From: Saprolegnia diclina VS20
Lineage: Eukaryota > Oomycota > Saprolegniomycetes > Saprolegniales > Saprolegniaceae
Length of the DNA: 21,659 nucleotides
Assembly: GCF_000281045.1 (NCBI RefSeq)
Contig: NW_008246148.1
Coordinates: 150,091 to 171,749 of the forward strand
Reading direction: 5' to 3'
Part shown: positions 8,534-16,926 of the stretch, one piece after another
How positions within the stretch are numbered: the stretch's first letter is position 1
Layout: the number at the start of each line of letters is the position of its first letter
Program-made: the position numbers and the translations under genes
The notes under the pieces: model-generated
What the model was told of the DNA's origin: nothing
Database searches by the model: none
Seen by the model: only the letters and a program-made list of their open reading frames with translations

Positions 8534-10205
8534 ATGATCCAGAGCCTCTTCATCCTCACGTCCACGGGCGAGATCATCATCGAAAAGCACTGGCGGGGCA
8601 CGACGAACCGCCATGTGTGCGACTTCTTTGTCGAAGAAGTCAACAAGTACAAGCTGCGCGAGGTAGAACCCTGAGCGACAACCAAGCTGGCAGGTGCCAT
8701 GGCCATGCATAGGAGGTGCCTCCAATCCTCAACACGAGCAAGCACTACTTCATCAACGTCTACCGTGAAGGCCTCTTCGTCCTCGCCGTCATCTCGCACG
8801 AGGTAGGCGCGATAGCCTGGCTGCAGCCATGCGCTGAGTAACGACGACTAGATCATGCCATTGATTGTCATGGAGCTGCTGCACCGCGTCGTCTCGGTCT
8901 TCCGCGACTACTTTGGCACGTTTGACGAGAATGCGATCAAGGACAACTTTTCGACTGTCTACCAGCTCCTCGAGGAGATGATTGACAACGGCTACCCACT
9001 CACAACCGAGCCCAACGCGCTCAAGTCCATGGTCGCGCCGCCGACGACCGTCAACCGCATCGCCGCCATCGTCTCGGTACGACCGACAGTGTTCTCGCCT
9101 ATCGTCACGTATGTCCAAGGGTCGGTCGCGCGTCAGCGATGTGCTGCCCGACGGCGCCCTCTCCAACATTCCGTGGCGCAAGGCTGGTGTCAAGTACACG
9201 CAGGTATTGCTGTCTTTTCCACTACATGCATTATGAAGGCTCGGAATAGAACGAAATTTACTTTGACATTGTCGAAGAGATTGATGCCATCGTTGATACG
9301 CACGGCCAAATGATCTCGTGCGAAGTCAACGGCATCATCAACGGCCACAGCCGGCTCTCGGGCGTGCCCGACCTCACCATGGTGTTTGTCGACCCCTCGG
9401 TCATTGACGACTGCTCATTCCACCCGTGCGTGCGCTACTCGCGCTACGAGCGCGAGCGCGTCGTGTCGTTCGTACCGCCGGACGGGCAGTTTGAGGTACT
9501 TGATAGATTGATATAATTTGGTCCGGAAGACGCTAACTCTGTCGATAGCTCATGCAATACCGCGTCCAAGTGCAGCAAATGGTGCCGCCGATCTTTTGCC
9601 AGCCGCACATCAAGTGGTCGGACAAGGGTGTTGGGACACTCGAGCTCTCGTTGGGCTCGCGCAACATGCCGACGCTCGTCTCCAACACGAAAAAGCCGAT
9701 TCTCGGTATGCGACATGTGTATAGTCCTTTTACTATAACGATTTGGCGTCTAGCGGAAGAGATTACGGTCGAAGTGACCTTTCCCAAGAGCGTCCGCACG
9801 GTCGACACCAACACGGAAGTCGGCAACTGCCTCTACGACGACTCGACCAAGGTACCCGAGACCAACAGACTCGATGTCGACTGGAGCTGGTGTGCTAGAC
9901 GATCAAGTGGAACGTCGGGAAGCTCAACACCAAGAAGAACGTGGCGCCGACGCTCAAGGGCTCGGTGCTATTGCAGCCTGGCGCGGCGATCCCAGGTACA
10001 AATTTAATTTTACGAGATAGAAGGACATTCTTGATCTACCCTTCATATAGACGAAAAGCCCATCGTGCTTCTGGGCTTCAAGGTGCCGTTCACGACAGTG
10101 AGTGGGCTCACGGTCGAGACGCTCGTGCTCACCAACGAGTCGTACAAGCCGTACAAGGGGGTGCGTACGCTGACCAAGTCGGGCCGGTTCCAGATTCGCA
10201 TGTAA
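8534..10205 (+). CDS. AP-3 adaptor complex subunit mu, copy 1
   Basis: Nine exons: 8534-8662, 8713-8802, 8852-9076, 9120-9203, 9250-9495, 9549-9705, 9754-9851, 9899-9995 and 10051-10205; 426 aa, against about 418 in animals. All introns are 43-55 nt GT-AG and keep the frame. The N-terminal longin-like part (about 1-140) starts MIQSLFILTSTGEIIIEKHW; a linker with LPDGALSNIPWRKAGVKYT leads to the C-terminal mu-homology domain (about 175-426) with NEIYFDIVEEIDAI, DDCSFHPCVRYSRY and SFVPPDGQFE. AP-3 mu binds YxxPhi sorting signals and directs cargo from endosomes or TGN to lysosome/vacuole-related organelles. Exon 2 (EVPPILNTSKHYFINVYREG) is much more diverged from copy 2 and from the usual DVPPVIAT form than the rest, and the C-terminus ends in M rather than the usual T. 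Confidence 0.93.
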
Positions 10206-10398
10206 TGGCGAACGTCGCGCGTCGATTCGGCACAATACATAGAGTGGATACTGCATTTCGTTTTGAGCGACTTGTCTGACAGGCGGATCGTTAGATTATC
10301 GCAGATGGTAATCAAGAGTTATCTTTTTCTATTTTTTATCATGTCTCATAGCCAAACGTGGTTGAGCGGAGCCCTTACATGTCCTTTTGCTGTCGTCG

Positions 10399-11460
10399 CT
10401 ACTTGCGCCGGGGGCTCACCACTAAGGCCGCACTGGCCCCGCGGGGGCTGCTATACCCCTTTCGAGCGGCCACCTTGTCTTGGGCGTCGGTTCGAGCCTG
10501 CAACAGCGCGTGCACCAACGCATGATTTGAGTCAAGCTCGGCCCGCGCCACGTCGTATCCTACGCGGACTTATGAGTGCGATGAAGAGGTCGGCGATGCA
10601 CCACCTTTGGCGTACGTCGTCGCGGCCAGGTCGTATTTCTTCTGGTGTTCGAGCTCGGCGCCGTAGTTGAAGTAAGCGATCGCGAGGAGGCTATCGGGCG
10701 TCGTCTTGTCTTCCAGTCTGCCACCGCGTTCGTGCGAGAGGAGCTCCACCGCACAGCGCGCGTGGTCGGCCGCGCGGAGATGCCGGCCCATCGCCGACAA
10801 GATGGCGCAGATATTGAGGTGCGTTCCCGCCGGGTTCTCGGCCTTTGCTCCTGACGACGCCGACTCGAGCGCGAGCGTCTTCTCGAGGTACTGGATCGCG
10901 GCGTGGAGTTGGCCGTGTCTAGTCCACCGCGTATACTAGAAGGTTCGTATGACAATATTGTACTTTTTGGCGTAGCACGCAAAGTTATTGAGCGTGATCG
11001 CGCGGAGCCGCTTGCGCGTCGCGACGTTTGCGTATAAGGGTCCGTCCGACGCCGTGTGCTGGTCGGCGGTCGTGAGGAGCCGCAGCGCGTCCTCCGACTG
11101 CCCTACACAAGCAGGTATCGTCAGACAATCGAATGCAATGTCGGTACCTTGGCTGAGACTCTGCATGGCCACCGCGTTGCAGCAGAGAATGTGCTCTTCG
11201 TACATGGCTTGAACCTAGGTAGAGTCACAATGGTGCATGCTAGCAAAAGAGAGACGAGCTACGTTGGCGTCGTCCAGACCAAAGACGGTGCGCAGCAGAT
11301 CCAGCGCGGCGTCAATGTAGCGGCTGCCATCGGCAAAGTCGTGGCGTGCCAGGACCAGCTCCATGTAGCTTTTGAGAAGCTCAAAGGCGTCTCTTGGCGA
11401 GCTCTCGATCGCTCCTTGGACACCGTCCCAGAACGTCTCGTGGACGTCCGCACTCGCCAT
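10399..11460 (-). CDS. tetratricopeptide-repeat-like protein
   Basis: Five exons on the reverse strand: 11460-11263, 11214-11148, 11102-10964, 10918-10605 and 10559-10399; introns 45-48 nt; 292 aa. The helix-turn-helix repeats have TPR-like spacing: YIDAALDLLRTVFGLDDANVQAMYEEHILCCNAVAMQ..., SEDALRLLTTADQHT, NNFACYAKKHGQLHAAIQYL EKTLALE, HLNICAILSAMGRHLRAADHARCAVELL, and AIAYFNYGAELEHQKKYDLAATTYAKG. TPRs bind partner peptides and scaffold complexes; no extra catalytic domain is visible, so a specific role cannot be given. Without the last intron the protein would stop at 10570; the spliced form is preferred because that 45-nt intron matches the others in size and phase and extends the helix with YDVARAELDSNHALVHALL. 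It converges on AP-3 mu copy 1 (194-nt gap). Confidence 0.8.
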
Positions 11461-11510
11461 GCCACGTACAAGGCGACGCAATGCCAGCTATAAAGTGCTT
11501 GCGGCTGCTA

Positions 11511-11541
11511 TTTTGAGATTTTGAGATTTTGAGATTTTGAG
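11511..11541. repeat. short tandem repeat (TTTTGAGA)4
   Basis: Four consecutive copies of the 8-mer TTTTGAGA (the last one incomplete) lie 51 nt upstream of the TPR-like gene start, in the roughly 275-nt gap shared with the divergent small gene at 11737. It is a likely microsatellite that sits inside a bidirectional promoter. Confidence 0.9.
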
Positions 11542-11736
11542 TTTGCACATTTGAGCGCTGGGACACACAACAGCACAGCGCTTCGCCTCCGTATGTGCAA
11601 CACAAGACAATGTGTACATCGCGGCCAGCTTTCTTCAAAGAAAAGATCTCAAGGTTGAGTGGATCTCTTGCAGTGGATTCATGCCCCGCGCTTCGAGGTC
11701 GCCGGTTGAAACGGGGTGTATTTTTGTCATTTTTGC

Positions 11737-12249
11737 ATGACGCGCAAGGTGAGCACCCGAGCGACGAGCCTCTTGGACGCCGCCGCCGACGCGTTCGACT
11801 CGAACGGACGCCATGACGTTCCGGACGACGCTACGATCTTGTCGCGGGCTGTGGACCCAAAGCTGCGCATTGGCTGGACGCAGACACGGAGCGAGCTCTA
11901 CGTGTACATTCCCGTTCGGCCTCGCATCGTGCAAAAGGGCGTCAACATCCTCGCCACCGAAGCCGCCGACAAGGTATTCATCTTGAAAATTGGCGTTGTC
12001 GTGCAAAGCCTCTGCGGCTAGAGTCACTGGCTCACGATCATCGTCGACACGATCCCACGCGCGCACGTCCGTCTCGCCCACCGCGTGCTGTCGCGGTCGC
12101 TCGACTGGGAGATTGGTCCGCAGAAGGAGGCGAGTCCCTTCTACGCGCCTGCGATTGCGATCGATCCCGCGTTTCCGCAAGAGGTCGTTGTCACGCTCGT
12201 GAAGGAGGCGGCCAAACATTGGTCAACTCTGTACTACCCACCGCAGTAG
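11737..12249 (+). CDS. small uncharacterised protein
   Basis: Two exons: 11737-11973 and 12022-12249, joined across a 48-nt GT-AG intron in phase 0; 154 aa. I do not recognise the family. The N-terminus (MTRKVSTRATSLLDAAADAF) is basic then helical. The centre holds a run of beta-strand-like segments: LRIGWTQTRSELYVYIPVRP, KGVNILATEAADK and WLTIIVDTIP. A helical part with HRVLSRSLDWEIG follows, and the end has VVVTLVKEAAKHWSTLYYPP. No signal peptide or membrane segment is evident. The conserved splice and coherent alternation of strands and helices support it as a real gene. Its start is the only ATG in the frame after the upstream stop region. It is divergent from the TPR-like gene and convergent, with only a 76-nt gap, with the S33 peptidase. 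Confidence 0.65.
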
Positions 12250-12325
12250 TCACTATGCGCACAAATCAGCCTTTGTATCACAAATTACGGCTTGCGGAGT
12301 CGGTTCAAACGACAAAAATGCAGTA

Positions 12326-14319
12326 TTAGAGCTGCGACGGTGCCTGGCAGACAAGGACGTCACGGGACGTCGCCCGCGAGGCACGTCGCGTGCGAAGAAG
12401 TGCAACGAGAAGGGACACGAGCCCGACACAGATGCAGCCGCTGGCAATAAGAAGCGCGCTCGTTTGATCCATCGACGCCGCCGTCGTCTCGGTTGCTGAG
12501 GCGACAACCACCGTCGTGACCTTGCCTTCGTACGCGTCACTGACGCCAAATGTAGTGGATGCCTTGGCGGCCGAGAGCGTGAACGCTGTCGGGACCAAGT
12601 CGTCGAGGCAGCTCGTGTTGAGCTGCGCAATGTTGCCGCCAAGGCGAATATACGACGCCAGCACCGTCGTCGCGCACGTGGGTTGCCCCTATTTGACATG
12701 AGATGGGATCGCGTGCAACATGGGAGCGCACCGGGGACTTCACTGCCGTGCGCAGGAGGCAGCTGTGGCCGGCGTAGGGGTAGGTGATGAGCCGCGCACG
12801 GTCATCGCTGTGAAAGTCACGCGTGACGTTGACGGCGATACCGAGCGGCGTCTGAGTGTCGAGGACGCCGGCAAAGACGAGCACCGAGCTTTGCGACGGC
12901 AGCTTTGGCGTCGTGAGCAGCTTGGCGGGGTAGGTAAAGGTGACGTCCGGCTTGTTGATGCCGTCGCAAATGTCGGCTGATGCGCCGGTGAAGACGCAGT
13001 AGTCGTGGTACTGATTCGTGAGGTTGAAGCCAAAGAGGTTGTTGAGAAAGCGAGTTTCGAGCTCAGTTCGGGACGGCACGGGCTGCTCCCACATCTCCGA
13101 ATACGAGACGGCACCATAGAGCAGCGCCGAGCTGTCTCGGTCTTGGTCATTGGCACCGCCGGTCGCCAAGTCGGAGGACGCGAGGCGCTCGTTCCACGCG
13201 GCCAAGAACTCTTCATCGCTGGCCGAGCACCGGTTGAGGCGGTAGATCAAAATAGGAATGAGCTCTTGCGACCCGACGCCGGCGGCGAGCAGGAGCTTGA
13301 GGCGGTGTCGAATGGCCCACGACGGCGGCACGGCTGCGTCCAAGTAGTTGGGCAGCGCGCGGACGCACGCCGCGGACCGGGCCGTCGCGTTGGTGTCGAG
13401 CGTGTGGTAGAGATTGCGGAGGACCTTGGCGGGATCTGTGCCGAGCTTGTCGCGGCACGTAGCATCGTCCTTGCAATAGTCAAAGTACGTGTCGACTAGC
13501 ACACTGTATGTTAGAAACAGAGACATCTTGTCATCATCGTCGTACCTTCCTGCAGGTAGTCAAGATTCCAGCGGGAGAAGAGGCCCGAGACGCCGTCCAA
13601 AATGTAGCCCTTGACCGTCGGTGGGTTGAGCGCCATGAGCCGGCGCACCCAGTGTGTGCCATAGCTGACACCGTACACGTACGTCTCGGCATTTGGTGTG
13701 ACCGTCTGGATGAGAGCCGCCACATCGCTTGCCGCGCTATGCGACGAAAAGCCCGCGGCCGCATCGTCGCCGTAGACCTGGCGCACGTTGCGGAGGCACT
13801 CGGGCAGCTCGGAGGGGCTAATGGAGGTGCCCCACGGGCTGCCGTTGGTCGTCGCTTCGGTCGTCGCGCAGTCCAAATACGTGCTCTTGCCCGTGCCGCG
13901 GTGGTCCATCGTGTAGACGCTCACGCTCTTGTTGAGCGCGAGGTACACATTCTGCATGTAGCCTTCCACTACATCCAGAATGTGAGCAAAAATGCGATCT
14001 TATCGTAGAAAGTGCAAACTCGGAACGTACTGTTGATGGACGACGCGCCGGGGCCGCCTTGCAGCAGCCAAATGGCCTTGGGCAAAGCGCCGTTCTCGGC
14101 TTCGAGGCGCTTGACAAACACCGAGATGTTGGTCGTCGTCGAGGCGCACGTGCCGGGGTAGCAGAGCGGTGCGTTGAACGTTGCGCACGTCGTGTTGCGC
14201 CAGTCCTTACCAAAGACGGCGGCCGAGTAGCGCAGCGGGCAGTGGAGCCAGCCGGTCGTGCGCTCGAGGGCGGCGACGGCGCTGGCAGCGACGAGTAGAG
14301 AGAGTGCTGCGTACCGCAT
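12326..14319 (-). CDS. secreted, membrane-anchored S33-type serine peptidase (alpha/beta hydrolase)
   Basis: Four exons on the reverse strand: 14319-14031, 13968-13546, 13495-12744 and 12688-12326; introns 62, 50 and 55 nt; 608 aa. A signal peptide covers about residues 1-17 (MRYAALSLLVAASAVAA). The oxyanion-loop motif QGGPGASS lies at 87-94 and MDHRGTGKS at 117-125. The nucleophile is S198 in GVSYGTHW; probable catalytic D450 lies in FAGVLDTQTP and H481 in YAGHSCLL. This order is that of the S33 tripeptidyl/prolyl aminopeptidase-like hydrolases, which release short peptides from protein N-termini. Many cysteines agree with an extracellular location. A hydrophobic segment (about 567-586, ALLIASGCICVGLVSLLVALL) followed by RTRR predicts a type I membrane anchor with a short cytosolic tail, less usual than fully secreted relatives. 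Substrate specificity is not visible from sequence. Confidence 0.88.
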
Positions 14320-14883
14320 GGACAATGGCAGAATGGCAAATGGTGTTCGTCCCGCAACTGGTTTTTGGCCAATCAAAAGCAGTATCTTCGACGCACATCA
14401 ACATGACAGTTGAATTTTGTAATTTTTGTTGTGTGTGGGGTTGTGTATACCGATTGGATAGGATTATCCAGTCCGCTAATGGATACTTTGAATTCGAAAA
14501 AAAATCCAGCGCGAGCACGCGAACCAGGTTCTTTCGTCCATACACATTGCACTTGCCCTTGGTCAAGGACTCGATCGACAGCCAAACAACGTTGCATTCG
14601 ACAGCGATCCAAAGCTTCTCGTCAGATAGCTACTTTGTACAATGGTGCGCGGTGGTGCCGGGTCGTCAAGAAGCACCTTGGAAACAGCGTGCCGGGTCGT
14701 TCTCGACCCGGCCACGGCGCCAACAACTCAGCGCGGTTGCCAGGGATGTTGGTTTCTGTGCTGCAAACGACCTGGTAAAGTCCAATGGATAGTTCGATCC
14801 GAGCTCAAGTACCTGCCCATTATTTGACGGAGAAGAAGCCTTAAACATCCTTGTGTCATATTGAGCTCGGCGAGGAAGGGCGA
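14320..14883. other. gap between AP-3 mu copy 2 and the S33 peptidase gene
   Basis: About 560 nt separating two reverse-strand genes in head-to-tail order. It holds the S33 promoter and the 3' region of AP-3 mu copy 2. A T/G-rich run near 14410-14450 and a degenerate relative of the ATCCGGATAC element (TTATCCAGTCC...GGATAC, about 14463-14486) are present. Open frames here are not supported by motifs or splice partners. Confidence 0.45.
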
Positions 14884-16545
14884 CTAGGTTCGGATTTGGA
14901 ACCGACCGGCCTTGGTGAGCGTGCGCACGCCCTTGTACGGCTTGTAGCGCTCGTTCGAGAGCACGAGCGTCTCGACCGTGAGACCGCTCACCGTCGTCAT
15001 GGGCACCTTGAAGCCCAGAAGCACGATCGGCTTTTCATCTGCGCCATACAATCAGCGGAATCGTCTCCCGAAGCAAATTACCAGGAATCGCGGCGTTCTG
15101 CACTAGCACAATGTTGCCCTTGAGCGTCGGCGTCAAGATCTTCTTGGGGTTGATCTTGCCAACCGTCCATTTCAGCGTCTATGAACGTGGGCCTTAGTCG
15201 AGCAGCCGGAACGGACGACGCAAAGACTACCTTGGTGGCGTCGTCAAAGAGGCAGCTGCCCACGTCCGTGTTGGCGTCGACCGTGCGCACGCTCTTTGGG
15301 AACGTCACTTCGACTGTAATCTCTTCGGCTAGTGTCGTGGCTCAGACAACTCGAGTGGAGAGATTTGTCTTTACCAGCAAATGACTTTTTCACCGAGTTG
15401 GCCACGAGCGTCGGCATGTTGCGCTGGCCAATCATGAGCTCGAGCGTGCCGACGCCGCGCTCCGAGTACGACACGCTCGGTTGGCAGTAGATCGGCGGCA
15501 CCATTTGCTGCACTTGGACGCGGTATTGCATGAGCTATCAACAGACATATTGTCTTCCGGGTCAAAACATATATCAATCTATCAAGTACCTCAAACTGCC
15601 CGTCCGGCGGCACGAACGAGATGACGCGCTCGCGGTCATAGCGCGAGTAGCGCACGCACGGGTGGAACGAGCAGTCGTCAATGACAGACGGGTCCGTAAA
15701 CACCATGGTGAGGTCCGGGATGCCCGAGAGCCGGCAGTTGCCGTGGATCGCGCCGTTGACCTCGCACGAGATCATTTGGCCATTGCCATCGACGATGGCA
15801 TCAATCTCTTCGACAATGTCAAAGTAGATTTCATTCTACGCATTACATGAGTAAAGACTTGTGATGGGCGAGGGTACCTGCGTATACTTGACGCCGGCCT
15901 TGCGCCACGGCATGTCCGACACTGCGCCGTCCGGCAGCACTTCGCTGACCCGCGACTTGCCCTAGATGCAATACGCTCGTACAAAGTTTGGTTCTAGATG
16001 AGAGCGGTACCGAGACCATGGCCGTGAGGCGGTTGACGGTCGACGGCGGCGCGACCATGGCCTTGAGTGCGTTGGGCTCCATTGTTAGCGGGTAGCCATT
16101 GTCGAGCATCTCTTCGAGGAGCTGGTAGACCGTCGAGAAGTTGTCCTTGATGGCGCTTTCATCAAACTTGCCAAAGTAGTCGAGGAAGACGGCGACGACG
16201 CGGTGCAGCACCTCAATGACGACGAGGGGCGACACCTGTGCCAGCATTTAGCCGGTAGGGAGGCAGCCCACGACGTACCTCGTTGGTCACGACCGCGAGG
16301 ATGTACAGCTGCTCGCGGAAGGCGCTAATCAAATAGTGCTTGGCGGTCGCAATCACCGGCGGCACGTCCTACACGGAGCAGCATACTGACTTTGCCGTTT
16401 GGACAGGCAGCCGTACCTCGCGCGCCTTGTACTTGTTGACTTCTTCGACAAAGAAGTCGCACACGTTGCGGTTCGTCGTGCCCCGCCAGTGCTTCTCGAT
16501 GATGATCTCGCCTGTCGGCGTGATGATAAAGAGGCTCTGGATCAT
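14884..16545 (-). CDS. AP-3 adaptor complex subunit mu, copy 2
   Basis: Nine exons on the reverse strand: 16545-16417, 16368-16279, 16235-16011, 15961-15878, 15835-15590, 15534-15375, 15328-15231, 15178-15082 and 15038-14884; 427 aa. Every intron falls at the same codon and phase as in copy 1 (8534), and eight of the nine exons have identical lengths; exon 6 is one codon longer. Its exon 2 reads DVPPVIATAKHYLISAFREQ, close to the form found in animal AP-3 mu, and it ends FQIRT, also like the animal protein, so this copy keeps more ancestral residues than copy 1. The longin-like part, linker (LPDGAVSDMPWRKAGVKYT) and mu-homology domain (DDCSFHPCVRYSRY, SFVPPDGQFE) are all intact, so neither copy looks like a pseudogene. 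It faces copy 1 across 4.7 kb and is divergent from the gene at 16927. Confidence 0.93.
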
Positions 16546-16926
16546 CGCTCGGCGTCAATTGCCACACTGGGCGCTCAACTTTGTCAGCTTGCAAGTGCTC
16601 CAATCAAACGCGTCCATAGGACGAAAAGGACGTGATTTTGGCCACTCCTGGCACGCCACGGCGAGGCGCGGCGGTGATTGGCCAAAAAGATATCATTTTC
16701 CAGTTGAGGTGGTCGACGGCAATAGAGTTATATTTGGTATATAGTGTGCGATTTGCTCGTATGCTTGGGATCGGATGCGATGACAAGTCTTCCACTAATT
16801 TCGATCAACATGCACGACGATATACAGTGTACAAGTTGATGCAGCATCGCCTGTACCTCAACGTCGATCGAGCTACTAGTATACCTTGAAAGGAGCAGTA
16901 ACTACGTCGTGAAACGACTTGCAAGT
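16546..16926. other. divergent promoter between AP-3 mu copy 2 and the CNBD-like gene
   Basis: About 380 nt upstream of both genes, AT-richer than the exons. No ATCCGGAT core is present, unlike the region in front of AP-3 mu copy 1. A forward open frame (16632-16889) spans much of it but ends before the downstream gene and shows no motif. Confidence 0.5.

Noticed and set aside
10206-10398. Possible transposon or integration scar between convergent genes
   Set aside because: No terminal inverted repeats, target duplications or transposase-like reading frame are visible; it looks like ordinary 3' flanking DNA.
10486-10503. tRNA T-arm-like GGTTCGAGCC; similar GGTTCGAACC near 20294
   Set aside because: Both lie inside coding exons and have no matching acceptor, D or anticodon arms around them.
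14181-14792. 203-codon forward open frame over the S33 gene start
   Set aside because: It overlaps the signal peptide exon antisense and continues into the intergenic gap without recognisable sequence.
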